A stretch of 64,000 nucleotides of DNA from Hymenobacter cavernae (GCF_014641455.1 NZ_BMHT01000002.1:186001-250000), one strand, 5' to 3'. Shown: positions 43,769 through 53,407, numbered from the stretch's first letter. Numbers and translations: made by a program. Notes: a model not told the origin generated them from the sequence alone.

Positions 43769-46147
43769 ATGTTGGTAATCAAACGCGACGGCCGCCGCGA
43801 ATCGGTCAAGTTCGACAAAGTAACCGCCCGCATTGAAAAGCTCTGCTACGGGCTGAACATGCTGTTCGTCTCTCCTATTGAGGTCGCCAAGAAGGTGATT
43901 GATGGGATTTACGACGGCGTGACAACGGTAGAACTCGACAACCTGGCGGCCGAAACCGCTGCGTCGCTCACCACCCGCCACCCCGACTACGCCATTCTGG
44001 CGGCGCGCATCGCGGTGAGCAATCTGCACAAGGTGACTTCCAAGTCGTTCAGCTCGACGATGAAGCGCCTCTACACCTACGAAGACCCCAAGACGGGCGA
44101 AAACGCTTCGCTCATCGCCAAAGACGTGTGGGAAGTTATTCATAACCATGCCCATACGCTCGACTCGGCCATTATCTACGACCGCGACTACAGCTACGAT
44201 TACTTCGGCTTCAAGACGCTGGAGCGCTCGTACTTGCTGCGCATGGATGGCAAAGTGGTGGAGCGCCCCCAGCACATGATCATGCGCGTGGCCGTGGGCA
44301 TCCACAAGAACGACATCGAGTCGGTGCTGGAAACCTACAACCTGATGTCGGAGCGGTGGTTTACGCACGCTACGCCTACCCTCTTCAACGCGGGTTCGCC
44401 GAAGCCGCAGCTTTCCTCGTGCTTCCTGCTCACGATGAAGGACGACAGCATCATGGGCATTTACGACACGCTGAAGAACTGCGCCCAGATTTCGCAGTCG
44501 GCTGGTGGCATTGGCCTGAGCATTCATAATGTGCGCGCTACCGGCTCGTACATCAAGGGCACCAACGGCACTTCCAACGGCATCATCCCGATGCTGAAGG
44601 TGTTCAACGATACGGCCCGCTACGTGGACCAAGGCGGTGGCAAGCGCAAAGGCGCCTTCGCCATCTACATCGAGCCCTGGCACGCCGACATCTTCGACTT
44701 CCTGGATCTGAAGAAGAACCACGGCAAGGAAGAGAACCGCGCCCGCGACCTGTTCTACGCTCTCTGGACGCCCGACTTGTTCATGAAGCGCGTGGAAGAG
44801 AACGGCAGCTGGACGCTGATGTGCCCCAACGAGTGCCCCGGCCTCGGCGACACCTGGGGCGAGGAGTTCGAGCGCCTATACCTGAAGTACGAGCGCGAAG
44901 GCCGCGGCCGCAAGACCATCAAAGCCCAAGAGCTGTGGTTTGCCATCCTGGAAAGCCAGACCGAGACCGGCACGCCCTACATGCTGTTCAAGGACGCCGC
45001 CAACCGCAAGTCGAACCAGCAGAACCTAGGTACCATCAAGAGCTCCAACCTCTGCACCGAGATTATGGAGTACACCGACCGCGACGAAATTGCGGTGTGT
45101 AACCTAGCTTCGTTGGCGCTGCCTCGCTTCGTAACGGAGGGCCCGAAAGGCTTGGTGTTCGACCACCAGAAGCTGTATGAGGTAACCTACCACGTGACGA
45201 AGAACCTGAACAAGGTTATCGACATCAACTACTATCCGGTACCGGAAGCCGAGAAGTCGAACCGTCGTCACCGCCCGATTGGGCTAGGTATCCAGGGGTT
45301 GGCCGATACGTTCATCGCGCTGCGCATGCCGTTCGAGAGCGACGAGGCCAGCGGCTTGAACAAGGACATCTTCGAGACGATCTACTTCGCGGCCATGACG
45401 GCGTCGAAGGACCTCGCTAAGAAGGATGGTGCTTACGAAACCTTCCAAGGCTCACCGCTGAGCAAAGGCAAATTCCAGTTCGACCTGTGGGACGTGACGC
45501 CCGACTCGGGCCGCTGGGATTGGGACAGCCTGCGCCAGGAGGTGATGGAACACGGCGTGCGCAACTCGCTGCTGGTGGCACCGATGCCCACGGCTAGCAC
45601 CGCCCAGATCCTCGGCAACAACGAGTCGTTTGAGCCTTACACCTCCAACATCTACGTGCGACGCGTGCTGAGCGGCGAGTTCATGGTGGTGAACAAGCAC
45701 CTGCTGAAAGACCTGGTGAAGCTAGGTCTGTGGAACGAGCAGATGAAGCAGGACATCATTGCCGCCAACGGCTCGGTGCAGAACATCGACCGGGTGCCGC
45801 AGCACATCAAGGATCTGTATAAGACGGTGTGGGAAATCTCGCAGCGTCGGATCATTGATATGTCGGCTGACCGCGGCGCGTATATCTGCCAGAGCCAGAG
45901 CCTGAACCTACACGTGATGAACGTGAACTTCGGCAAGCTCACCAGCATGCACTTCCACTCCTGGAAGCGCGGCCTGAAAACCGGCATGTACTACCTGCGC
46001 ACCAAGTCGGCCGTGGATGCCATCAAGTTCACGGTGCAGAAACAAGCCGCCGAGACGCTGGAGCCGCTCAACGTAGCCGCCCAGAATCAAAGCGACATGG
46101 CTTGCTCGCTGGATAATCCAGACGCTTGCGAGGCCTGCGGCTCGTAA
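43769..46147 (+). CDS. nrdA: Class Ia ribonucleotide reductase, large (R1) subunit
   Basis: The 792-residue catalytic subunit. An N-terminal ATP-cone ([24 protein letters not shown]) controls activity. [16 protein letters not shown] and NLCTEIMEY carry the active-site Cys residues, and the C-terminal [15 protein letters not shown] has the redox Cys pair reduced by thioredoxin/glutaredoxin. [20 protein letters not shown] is a loop motif of class I enzymes. Converts ribonucleoside diphosphates to deoxy forms with NrdB. A terminator follows. Confidence 0.97.
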   Translation: MLVIKRDGRRESVKFDKVTARIEKLCYGLNMLFVSPIEVAKKVIDGIYDGVTTVELDNLAAETAASLTTRHPDYAILAARIAVSNLHKVTSKSFSSTMKRLYTYEDPKTGENASLIAKDVWEVIHNHAHTLDSAIIYDRDYSYDYFGFKTLERSYLLRMDGKVVERPQHMIMRVAVGIHKNDIESVLETYNLMSERWFTHATPTLFNAGSPKPQLSSCFLLTMKDDSIMGIYDTLKNCAQISQSAGGIGLSIHNVRATGSYIKGTNGTSNGIIPMLKVFNDTARYVDQGGGKRKGAFAIYIEPWHADIFDFLDLKKNHGKEENRARDLFYALWTPDLFMKRVEENGSWTLMCPNECPGLGDTWGEEFERLYLKYEREGRGRKTIKAQELWFAILESQTETGTPYMLFKDAANRKSNQQNLGTIKSSNLCTEIMEYTDRDEIAVCNLASLALPRFVTEGPKGLVFDHQKLYEVTYHVTKNLNKVIDINYYPVPEAEKSNRRHRPIGLGIQGLADTFIALRMPFESDEASGLNKDIFETIYFAAMTASKDLAKKDGAYETFQGSPLSKGKFQFDLWDVTPDSGRWDWDSLRQEVMEHGVRNSLLVAPMPTASTAQILGNNESFEPYTSNIYVRRVLSGEFMVVNKHLLKDLVKLGLWNEQMKQDIIAANGSVQNIDRVPQHIKDLYKTVWEISQRRIIDMSADRGAYICQSQSLNLHVMNVNFGKLTSMHFHSWKRGLKTGMYYLRTKSAVDAIKFTVQKQAAETLEPLNVAAQNQSDMACSLDNPDACEACGS

Positions 46148-46168
46148 GAAATAAAGAGAGATGAAATA

Positions 46169-46200
46169 AAAAAGGCGAGGTAAATTACCTCGCCTTTTTT
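46169..46200 (+). terminator. Intrinsic terminator of nrdA
   Basis: AAAAGGCGAGG pairs with CCTCGCCTTTT around TAAATTA, then a T-run. It isolates nrdA from the AT-rich gene that starts 43 nt later. Confidence 0.9.
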
Positions 46201-46242
46201 ATGCAATAAGTATATTTAACTACTACCCATACATAAGGTATC

Positions 46243-47784
46243 ATGAGAAATATCAGTTCTCTATTACCCCTTACACAAGAATACAACATAATACAGAAAT
46301 ATTTTAATTCTTCACCAGAAAAATATTTCTGTAAAATATCATATGACACATACACAAAATTCCTAAACGAATGTTTGACAAATAATAAAATCAATCTCAT
46401 CCAGCTTCTTTTAGAAAAAGAAGAAGCATTTAATATTGCATACAAATTACTTCAAAACATAAACACCAAAGACATTCATGAATATCAAATAAGCGATAAA
46501 GACGCATGGTTCATTGATGAATATGTAAACTATAGTTATTTACAGCTTCTTGAAGGAGTATTGCTGCCTTACATGCAACTTGCAGCTTATGTAGAATTAG
46601 TAAACAAAGGGAAGGGCACTGACAATCTAGACCTGTATACATGCATTAATAATATAAACAAAGGTGATTTAAAATACATTGAATCTCTTTATGATCACAA
46701 CTTAAGAAATGGCATAGGACACGGTAAAATAGTTTACCATGAAACCAAGGCCGAATACATAGATAAACGCGGCCAGGTAAAAGTCATGTATTTCTACCAG
46801 TTTGTAAGAAAACTAGATGAATTAATAGATGTATTAAATGGGTTTACACTAGCATATATTACATTCATTTTAAATAATAAACACGCAACAGGGATCAATC
46901 TACCGCGCCAGGCAATATTCGACGAAATAAAATCAAGATCTTCTTCTGATGACTGGACTTTAACAAGCGTAGTTAATCAAACGATTTTAAATAAAAACCA
47001 ATTAGCAATTATTATTGAATCTGGATGCAAAAGTCAATCTGATTTGCAAGATAGAATTATAAACACAGTAACAAAATCAGCCAATTTGATTAAGCATAGT
47101 TTCGATATAATATACCTGCATATTACACATAACAAATTTCCTGGCTTCATAAAATTTGACGTAAACAAAATAAATAACATAGATCCCTTAACAGCAACAA
47201 AGCAGCGCTATTTAGACGCAGCTATTGATTCACTGGAATGGTTTTTAGATGGATTTAGCAAAGATATGCCTGTTAGCATGGATCTCAAATCGTTTCCGAA
47301 AGATTTACAATTCAAAGGTATATCTATTTATAAAGAAGAAATTATAAACGATTTTTTATTCAAAGATATACAACAACATGCAAGCACTTATAACAAATAC
47401 CTTTTGGTAAAAGATGCTAATTATGTCTACATAGGAGATGTTGCCAATAATGAAAATATAATAAATTCAATAAAGGACTCCTTATACAAACTAATTGAAC
47501 ATACGAAAGAAAAAAGCATTGAACTTACCAAAATATACAATCACAGGCAGATGCCTTTAAAATACATTTGCATCAGCATTTTCGAAAGTGATAAAAGAAC
47601 AAGAGAATTACGAACTACCGGAATTAAACCAAATAGAATATGCACTATCCAGATAAATACAACTAATGAAGTAGGAAATATCAATCTTATGGATAGCAAA
47701 ACAGAAGTTTACAAAGGCGCATTCTTCAATTGGAATCATTATTGGAGAAATAATTTTGAGTATGATAAAATGTTTCCTGCATAG
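46243..47784 (+). CDS. AT-rich orphan protein with HEPN-like RNxxxH motif (putative defence gene)
   Basis: A 513-residue, Lys/Asn/Ile-rich soluble protein unlike its neighbours. Base composition drops to about one-third G+C by eye, against well above half on both sides, and no CCTAGG hexamer is present. Residues 155-160 are R-N-G-I-G-H followed by G, in LYDHNLRNGIGHGKIVYH, preceded and followed by helices. This is the R-x4-H (RNxxxH) motif of HEPN RNase domains, common in abortive-infection and toxin systems. Residues about 60-120 and 185-210 would supply the helical bundle. No other domain was recognised in the rest. There is no partner gene, no transposase and no obvious antitoxin next to it. 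HEPN identity is a motif-based inference and needs a profile search. Confidence 0.55.
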   Translation: MRNISSLLPLTQEYNIIQKYFNSSPEKYFCKISYDTYTKFLNECLTNNKINLIQLLLEKEEAFNIAYKLLQNINTKDIHEYQISDKDAWFIDEYVNYSYLQLLEGVLLPYMQLAAYVELVNKGKGTDNLDLYTCINNINKGDLKYIESLYDHNLRNGIGHGKIVYHETKAEYIDKRGQVKVMYFYQFVRKLDELIDVLNGFTLAYITFILNNKHATGINLPRQAIFDEIKSRSSSDDWTLTSVVNQTILNKNQLAIIIESGCKSQSDLQDRIINTVTKSANLIKHSFDIIYLHITHNKFPGFIKFDVNKINNIDPLTATKQRYLDAAIDSLEWFLDGFSKDMPVSMDLKSFPKDLQFKGISIYKEEIINDFLFKDIQQHASTYNKYLLVKDANYVYIGDVANNENIINSIKDSLYKLIEHTKEKSIELTKIYNHRQMPLKYICISIFESDKRTRELRTTGIKPNRICTIQINTTNEVGNINLMDSKTEVYKGAFFNWNHYWRNNFEYDKMFPA

Positions 47785-47810
47785 CTAATATATACTCTAA
47801 TTAGCGTGCA

Positions 47811-47841
47811 TTTAGCGCAGCGTAACTCTCACCTAGTTTTG
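47811..47841 (+). promoter_or_regulatory. Promoter upstream of the 97-residue protein (TTTA-N19-TAGTTTTG)
   Basis: A -33 element TTTA at 47811-47814 is followed after 19 nt by TAGTTTTG at 47834-47841, an exact -7 match. It lies 74 nt upstream of the ATG at 47915. Confidence 0.75.
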
Positions 47842-47914
47842 GGATGAGACTGTACCTTATTTGCCTCATAGTAGCAAGCCTGCACTGCACTATTGTTTTC
47901 AACCACTCTTTTAC

Positions 47915-48208
47915 ATGTTCGCGAACTACGAACCTGACTTTGGCAAGCTTAATCTAAACTGGTTGTACGACGTCAGGATTGAACTAGCTGAAATCCAGGA
48001 ACTCTTACAACAACCTGATAGAGCCTGGACGTATATTAGAGCTGCCAACCAGTTTGAGCGAGTAGGATATACCGCCAGCTATCGGAAATTTATAGCGGTA
48101 CAACTGACGTTAGTAGATCATAAAGTTGTCATTGACGACGTAAACCTAGCCGACTATGAAGCCATCCGAGAGGTTGTCATCCGCCAGTTCCTCGAAGACA
48201 CCGACTAA
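47915..48208 (+). CDS. Small uncharacterised protein (97 aa)
   Basis: A soluble protein with no signal or membrane segment: MFANYEPDFGKLNLNWLYDV at the start, a helix rich in Glu/Leu near 20-32, and a C-terminal EAIREVVIRQFLEDTD. The promoter just upstream and the intact frame support it as a gene. It is richer in A+T than the EPS genes but less so than the preceding orphan. Function unknown. Confidence 0.55.
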   Translation: MFANYEPDFGKLNLNWLYDVRIELAEIQELLQQPDRAWTYIRAANQFERVGYTASYRKFIAVQLTLVDHKVVIDDVNLADYEAIREVVIRQFLEDTD

Positions 48209-48215
48209 TCTTTCG

Positions 48216-48347
48216 ATGAACGGTAAAACACCCGAAGAGTGGGCGCAAGGGCGGCTAAGCGGTCCACTCACTGACCGAGAGCTTCGAGCTTACTTGAAAA
48301 AGATTGGCAAGCTGCCACCTGAGCAGGAGACAAAGCAAGCGGAGTAG
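48216..48347 (+). CDS. Very small uncharacterised protein (43 aa)
   Basis: The ATG at 48216 lies 8 nt after the previous stop. The peptide (MNGKTPEEWAQGRLSGPLTD then RELRAYLKKIGKLPPEQETK) is charged and helix-forming, with a coherent composition. The same-strand tight spacing suggests a two-gene unit with the 97-residue protein. Too short to be certain. Confidence 0.4.
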   Translation: MNGKTPEEWAQGRLSGPLTDRELRAYLKKIGKLPPEQETKQAE

Positions 48348-48507
48348 CTTGGCCTCCAACTGGCCTAACTGGCGCGCGTTTAGCATTCCGCGCATCAAGC
48401 GGCGACGTAACTCGTGCCTAGCTTTCGGTGGAGGTTGCACCTTCACTGCCGCACAGCGGCAAGCTGGTATCGGGCCATTAGCCAGCAGACGCAAGTTGTT
48501 CTAGCGG

Positions 48508-49146
48508 GTGAGGCACAGCCTCACGGCAAGGAAGGAACGAGTTACGCTGCCGCTAAACTCGCGCCAGCAATGCTTACCCACGCTAGTGCCAACGCCTAGC
48601 CACAAGCCCGCTGCGCCTTCCCCGTACTTGCTGGGTTTCTACAATGCGGTGCCGAGTCTGCTGTGGTCGGCGCTGGGCCTTGTGCCGCTTACCATCTTTT
48701 GCTACCAACACGTAGCGCGGCCGTGGCTCTATGGGTTCATCATCGTTAGTCTGCTTGCGTATGGGCTGCCTTTTTCGCGGTTCCGGCGCTTGCAGCTGGG
48801 TGCTAGCGTTGGCCTCTACCAAAAGCTAGGTGTGCCGAGGCTCAACCATTTCACGCAGCACGGCACGCTCATCAACTGGCTGATTCGACGCCAGTATCCG
48901 CAGTACCGGCGCGTGCGTACCCGCGCTTCGCTGGCGGGCTTTGCGCGAGCTACTTACTACCAGGAGCAGTTCCATTTGGTGATGTTCGTGTTCTTCCTGC
49001 TTGTCAGCGTTTACGCGGTAGTGCGTGGCAACCTAGGTTGGGCCATGCTCCTGACCTTCCTCAACGTTCTCTACAACGTGTACCCGATGTGGCTGCAGCA
49101 GTACCTGCGGCTTCGCCTGGCTGGGGCGCCAAAACCGGATAAATAA
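48508..49146 (+). CDS. Membrane protein resembling CrtO-type acyltransferases
   Basis: A 212-residue protein with membrane helices near 60-85 (WSALGLVPLTIFCYQHVARPW...), about 92-105 and a C-terminal pair (VMFVFFLLVSVYAVV; LGWAMLLTFLNVLYNVYPMWL). The stretch NVLYNVYPMWLQQYLRLRL recalls the N-x-Y-P-x-x-L-Q-R-Y segment of glycosyl-4,4'-diaponeurosporenoate acyltransferases. The start is uncertain: GTG at 48508 includes a polar leader that may not be translated, and no ATG lies before the first helix. A role in carotenoid or glycolipid acylation is possible but not proven. Confidence 0.5.
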   Translation: MRHSLTARKERVTLPLNSRQQCLPTLVPTPSHKPAAPSPYLLGFYNAVPSLLWSALGLVPLTIFCYQHVARPWLYGFIIVSLLAYGLPFSRFRRLQLGASVGLYQKLGVPRLNHFTQHGTLINWLIRRQYPQYRRVRTRASLAGFARATYYQEQFHLVMFVFFLLVSVYAVVRGNLGWAMLLTFLNVLYNVYPMWLQQYLRLRLAGAPKPDK

Positions 49147-49189
49147 ACCGGGCGGCTTCCTGGGTCGTCAATAAGACTGGTGCTAAAAT

Positions 49190-49227
49190 AGCAGCGTCCG
49201 CTTACGACAGGTAGGCGGACGCTGCTA
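49190..49227. terminator. Hairpin between converging genes
   Basis: AGCAGCGTCCGC pairs with the complementary GCGGACGCTGCT around TTACGACAGGTAG. It lacks a long T-tract on either side, so termination may be weak. Confidence 0.6.
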
Positions 49228-49259
49228 TTGGTAAGTACTTACTGGTAAACTGTTTGGCG

Positions 49260-49718
49260 CTATTTCTTGACGATGTTGCCCCGGATTTCGCCGCCCGGAT
49301 ATGCAGGCGTGTGGAAGTTGGCGTAGAAACCGCCGTTCAGCAGCAAGTCCTCATCGGCCTGGGTGAAGGTGGCCGTACCCGAGACGGGAGACGTTAGGCT
49401 GGCAAATGGATACACAACCGGGCCATTCGTGCCGGGTGCGCCCCGGTGCAGGTGGCCGGCCGTGGGCGTGAGGCCTTGGTAAGTAATGGTGTAGGTCAAC
49501 ACCTTAGTTGACTTGTCGTACACGCCGGTGAACGTGCCGCTAGCGGCAGAAGGCGTGGCTGGTACTTCCTGCGACCCATTTATCGTGGCTGTCAGGTTTA
49601 CCTTGGTGCTGGCCGGAGGATTGCCGATCAGGATAATCTCATCCAGCAATTCCTGGCAGCCAGTGAAAGTTATGGCGGCGGTAGCCAGCAAGGAAGCGGT
49701 GATTAGTTTTTTAAGCAT
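49260..49718 (-). CDS. CHRD-domain lipoprotein
   Basis: A 152-residue exported protein. The leader MLKKLITASLLATAAITFTG is followed by Cys (lipobox FTGC). The CHRD core is VNLTATINGSQEVPATPSAA at about 40-60, then GTFTGVYDKSTKVLTYTITYQGL, HLHRGAPGTNGPVVYPF and a C-terminal GGFYANFHTPAYPGGEIRGNI. CHRD domains bind or tether in extracellular proteins; the bacterial role is not known. ATG at 49718 chosen for the leader. Confidence 0.88.
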   Translation of the reverse strand: MLKKLITASLLATAAITFTGCQELLDEIILIGNPPASTKVNLTATINGSQEVPATPSAASGTFTGVYDKSTKVLTYTITYQGLTPTAGHLHRGAPGTNGPVVYPFASLTSPVSGTATFTQADEDLLLNGGFYANFHTPAYPGGEIRGNIVKK

Positions 49719-50139
49719 AATGGTATGGGGTTGAGTGGGTTGACAAAGAGGCAGGCTGACGATACTAAAAAGCAAGACCTTCGGCTGGGTGCTGGAGAGC
49801 CGGCACATCGGCTTATAATAAAGAGCAAGGCGGCTTGTGCGCACAACTGGCTTTCCGGCCGGTACGGTAGTGGCTCACGCAAGTAGCGCCCGGTAGTTAG
49901 CTGAACTACAGTAAGGTATATAAAAAGATCAAGTTTTACTTGAAATAATTACGCCATGTAGTACTTAGGCTTCGAGCCAGGTTGCGGGTGCTGCGTCAGT
50001 TTACGAACCTAGGTAGCCAGGGCCTCGTGTTCGGTGAGGCCCGACAGCCTGGCGCTTCCGTGATTTCACACCTGTTTGCTGCCTGCGCAGGGCTCAGGCG
50101 CGCTGTTAGCAACCTTGGGCGCGGGCCGGCAACGCACAC
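49719..50139. other. Intergenic region between CHRD and secreted-protein genes
   Basis: Contains no gene I can support. A frame at 49982-50275 opens inside it but overlaps the real gene on the other strand and shows no recognisable protein. Upstream signals for the CHRD gene should lie at its left end. Confidence 0.45.
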
Positions 50140-50172
50140 AAAAAGACTTCCGCGGCGTGCGAAAGCCTTTTT
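50140..50172 (-). terminator. Intrinsic terminator of the secreted 175-residue protein
   Basis: AAAAAGACTTCCGC pairs imperfectly (12 of 14) with GCGAAAGCCTTTTT around GGCGT; a T-run ends it on the minus strand. Confidence 0.65.
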
Positions 50173-50202
50173 GCAGGCATTTGCCGGAAAAGCTAGCTTT
50201 TT

Positions 50203-50730
50203 CTACAGCGAAGCCGAAGCCGGGCTCATTTCCGGCAGGTGCGTTTTCACAGTGAGCGTGCGCAAGGCAGCGTAGCTTTGGGGCTGGCTTTGCACCTGCA
50301 CAATGTAGCGGTACTTGCTCTGGCCCACTTGCAGGATAAGCCGGTACTGGCCTTTCTGCAAATCGCGGAAGTCTAGGTTGCAGCCGTATGCAGGGGCGTT
50401 GTATGGCTGATCAAGCAACGTCTGCCCGGTGACAAGGCTCACCACCCGAACCCGACCAGACTGCTGAATGGGGTCTTGGATGCGCAGGCGAAAAGTGGTA
50501 TCGTTTACTTTCTGTAAGGCTACTGGCTGCGGGTGCTGCGCCAGGGCTGGGGCAGCCAGGAAAGATCCACCAAGCGTCAGGAGTACGAAGCTAGCTTTTT
50601 GCAGATAGCGGCGCATTGCTCTAGCGGCAAAGCTAGCTGGTACTTCGCTGTACTTCGTGCTGACATCCGCGGATGAGTTAGCAGCAGTACGTTGGGCGTT
50701 GAGGCGAGCGGAAGGAAGAAGGCTTTTCAT
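50203..50730 (-). CDS. Secreted protein of unknown function (175 aa)
   Basis: The ATG at 50730 gives a long polar N-terminus before a hydrophobic stretch (YLQKASFVLLTLGGSFLAAP) that ends ALAQ, so cleavage leaves a mature protein of about 108 residues. A later ATG near 50616 would start closer to the signal. The mature part (VNDTTFRLRIQDP, GRVRVVSLVTGQTLLD, QYRLILQVGQSKYRYIVQV) looks like a small beta-sandwich of the kind seen at type IX or fibronectin-like tails. No known family is recognised. Confidence 0.55.
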   Translation of the reverse strand: MKSLLPSARLNAQRTAANSSADVSTKYSEVPASFAARAMRRYLQKASFVLLTLGGSFLAAPALAQHPQPVALQKVNDTTFRLRIQDPIQQSGRVRVVSLVTGQTLLDQPYNAPAYGCNLDFRDLQKGQYRLILQVGQSKYRYIVQVQSQPQSYAALRTLTVKTHLPEMSPASASL

Positions 50731-51072
50731 GGTTGTAAGGTTTGAAGAAGTGAACTGATCAAGCTGACCGCTACTCAGATCAGGAAGGCTTGGGAGCCAG
50801 TAGAAGCAGCGGAGCCGCTGACCTAGGTTCTCAGTTCTGTGGGCAGCACATGCGCATTTCTGAACAGCTTTAGGTACGCGGTATAAGGATATAGCCAAGG
50901 CGCGTGCCATGTACACAATTTACTCAATATCAAATAGTTGTAGATACACACCTGGATTCTAATCCTCCTAAAACTGTCCGCTTCCAGACAGATCGTTCGC
51001 TTTTGATACGCTTTGCTGCGGCGCTGGCACATAACCTAGCTTTAGCAGATCTGCACTGAATCTATCAGGCAT
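50731..51072. other. Intergenic region upstream of the secreted protein
   Basis: About 340 nt with no gene that can be supported. It should hold the promoter of the minus-strand gene at 50203-50730. No exact consensus element was found. Confidence 0.45.
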
Positions 51073-51107
51073 AAAAAAGGCTTCCGCACATTGCGGAAGC
51101 CTTTTTT
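51073..51107. terminator. Intrinsic terminator near the His/Gly-tail gene
   Basis: AAAAAAGGCTTCCGCA pairs with TGCGGAAGCCTTTTTT around CAT. It lies downstream of the minus-strand gene 51125-51430 and could also stop plus-strand transcripts. Confidence 0.85.
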
Positions 51108-51124
51108 GCTGGTGCTGCTATCTT

Positions 51125-51430
<306 letters not shown>

Positions 51431-51768
51431 CAGATGGGAAATACGTAGGTAAAGGGAGCATGGCGAAATTCAAATATTAAGCCAGAGCCGAGTACCTATA
51501 TGTGCTAGAAACTGAACTACTCGCATCCAAATTGTGCCTGGCGTAGCCCAGGCTCCGTCTGTGAGGACGCTTAGGTACACTTCCCTCCTCCATTCTCAAC
51601 CAACCTAGGTTTATGAAACCTCGTGTCATCTGTCATCACCAGAGTAGCATCGCGCAGGCACGCTACCAAGTAGCGACGATCTGGAGTCGCTGATTTAGTT
51701 GGCCGGGTTTGTAATCTGCGCGTACTGATTGGCAGCTTCCCGATCCTCTTACCTTCTCTTCACATTGC
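51431..51768. other. Intergenic region upstream of the CMD-like gene
   Basis: About 340 nt with no gene I can support. It should contain divergent promoters for the His/Gly-tail gene and the CMD-like gene. No exact consensus element was found. Confidence 0.45.
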
Positions 51769-52365
51769 ATGACACCTTCTAAAAACGACCTGGGCGGACG
51801 CTTGCCGCTGCTCGACTCCGACGAGCTCAAAGCAGACCAGCACACACTTTATACCGAGCTGCAAGCCACGATGGTACCCTGGGCCAAGAAGTCGGGCTTC
51901 CAGGCGGAAACCACTGACGGCAAGCTGATTGGTCCCTTCAACGCGATGCTGCGAAGTCCGGCTATCAGCAAAGCCCTGATGAGCGTAACTGCCGCCGAGG
52001 GCACGCACACTTCGCTCAGCGAAAAGGTACGGCAAGTGGTTATCCTGACCGTGGGCGCGGCCTGGCAGGCGGCCTACGAGATTTACGCGCACACAGCTGT
52101 GGCGGAGAAAGCCGGAATAGAAGAGCACAAGATTCAGTTGCTGGCGGCCGGGCAAAAACCGGAAGGCCTCTCCATAGAAGAAGACGTGGCCTACGACTTT
52201 GTGCGGCGTCTCACCACCACACACCAGATTGAGGCGGCGCTTTATGAGCGGGCTCTGGTAACCTTCGGCGAAAAAGGCATTGTGGACATGATCTACCTGG
52301 CGGGCCAGTACATGACCATCAGCGGGCTGCTCAATACCTTCGCCGTGCCAGCTCCTGGTCAGTAG
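51769..52365 (+). CDS. Carboxymuconolactone-decarboxylase-like protein without the redox cysteines
   Basis: A 198-residue helical protein of the CMD/AhpD-like fold. It has NAMLRSPAISKALMSVTAAEG and SEKVRQVVILTVGAAWQAAYEIYAHTAVAEKAG at about 80-115, which is the family core. The position where AhpD-type members have C-x-x-C reads A-Y-E-I-Y, so a thiol-based peroxidase is unlikely. It resembles the group annotated as carboxymuconolactone decarboxylase family of unknown substrate. Confidence 0.8.
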   Translation: MTPSKNDLGGRLPLLDSDELKADQHTLYTELQATMVPWAKKSGFQAETTDGKLIGPFNAMLRSPAISKALMSVTAAEGTHTSLSEKVRQVVILTVGAAWQAAYEIYAHTAVAEKAGIEEHKIQLLAAGQKPEGLSIEEDVAYDFVRRLTTTHQIEAALYERALVTFGEKGIVDMIYLAGQYMTISGLLNTFAVPAPGQ

Positions 52366-52452
52366 CTGGCTCCGACCTTATTCCGTTTGTTTTGTCAGTC
52401 GTTGCTGCTTCGGTAGTGATTAACAAAGCAGGCTGTAGAAGCCGCACCTAGG

Positions 52453-52776
52453 TTATGGCCGCGTAGCGCGGGGCTGAGCGGGCGCGGTGCGGCGGTTGGC
52501 AGCTGGGCTCGGCAGCGTATCAACCGGGCCGGCCGTTACCTTACCGCTCGGAATGTAGGGCTGCGGCAGCACGCCGTTGGGGCGCACCTGTGTCGGCATA
52601 GGCAAGGGCTCGGCCTTGCCTTGCCCCACCCCATTGGGCAGCGTCACGCCGGGCAGCGGACTTACGCGTTCGGTGGGGTTGCGCTGGGCAGGCGTAACAG
52701 GGGCGCGGTTTTGGGCCGGTGCGGCACTCGCCGCACCGCCAATCAGCAGCAGAGAAAGGGATACGAGGCGCAGCAT
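52453..52776 (-). CDS. Pro-rich secreted protein, 107 aa
   Basis: The ATG at 52776 (MLRLVSLSLLLIGGAASAAP) begins a clear signal peptide with cleavage near AASA-AP. The mature part is Pro/Val/Arg/Thr-rich, with short P-x-P-type repeats (TLPNGVGQGKAEPLP and TLPSPAANRR) and no recognisable domain. An in-frame extension to 52923 exists but is unlikely to be used. Function unknown. Confidence 0.5.
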   Translation of the reverse strand: MLRLVSLSLLLIGGAASAAPAQNRAPVTPAQRNPTERVSPLPGVTLPNGVGQGKAEPLPMPTQVRPNGVLPQPYIPSGKVTAGPVDTLPSPAANRRTAPAQPRATRP

Positions 52777-52921
52777 GGCAGACGGGCAAAATGGGTGAGA
52801 AAGCAGGAGCATGCCGACGCAGCATCGGCAGTACCTAGGTAGACTGACGGTGGGAAAGAGCAGCACTAACAGAACTACGGCTGGTCTCCGGCCTGAGTTC
52901 AGACGCTGCCCTGAAATAAGC

Positions 52922-52957
52922 AAAAAAGCGCCTCCGGGTTGTTAGCCCAAAGGCGCC
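52922..52957 (-). terminator. Intrinsic terminator of the NTF2-like gene
   Basis: GCGCCTTTGGG and CCCGGAGGCGC form the stem on the minus strand around a short loop, followed by TTTTTT. It lies 48 nt downstream of the gene at 53006-53407. Confidence 0.7.
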
Positions 52958-53005
52958 TGCACGCTGCCTAGTCTGGCTGCCAAGCGGGCAGTGGCCAGGT
53001 TTTTC

Positions 53006-53407
53006 TTAAAACAAGTTGAAGCACGGATAGCGGCGCTGACGGTAGATTTTATCGTCGCGGAACTCAAAAATCAGGCTGAGCTGCGCCGTGATACGATGTC
53101 CCCGGATGATGGGCAGCATATCGTTGATGGCCGTGGCTTGCCAGAGCCCTTCTACAATGACGGTACCGCTAGGCGCGCAGTGGATATGCTGCACATCGAA
53201 ATCCGGGTCGCGCAGCAGCTCCCGCCCAGCCCGCAGGTTGCGCAGAATCTCGTCGAAGGAACGGCGCTGAATGGTCTTATTCAGGAAGTTAGGAAACTCT
53301 GTCTGTTCCACTTCCGGGTGCAGCACTGCGGCATAGGCGGCCGGGTCGGTATTCAGGGACTGTACTAGATCGAGGTAAGTAGCAATAACGTCAAGATGCG
53401 CATTCAT
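53006..53407 (-). CDS. NTF2-like (SnoaL-type) protein
   Basis: A 133-residue soluble alpha+beta protein, with MNAHLDVIATYLDLVQSLNT at the start, EQTEFPNFLNKTIQRRSFDEILRNL, and a C-terminal strand pair FRDDKIYRQRRYPCFNLF. The size and pattern fit the NTF2/SnoaL superfamily, which includes nuclear-transport-like and small cyclase-type proteins. Catalytic function cannot be inferred. Confidence 0.75.
   Translation of the reverse strand: MNAHLDVIATYLDLVQSLNTDPAAYAAVLHPEVEQTEFPNFLNKTIQRRSFDEILRNLRAGRELLRDPDFDVQHIHCAPSGTVIVEGLWQATAINDMLPIIRGHRITAQLSLIFEFRDDKIYRQRRYPCFNLF

Noticed and set aside
43706..44722. Long 338-residue open frame opposite nrdA
   Set aside because: It lies entirely within the conserved nrdA coding region and upstream gap and shows no recognisable protein; high-GC third positions produce such frames.
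49982..50275. 97-residue plus-strand frame
   Set aside because: It overlaps the real minus-strand secreted-protein gene and its terminator and shows no recognisable domain.
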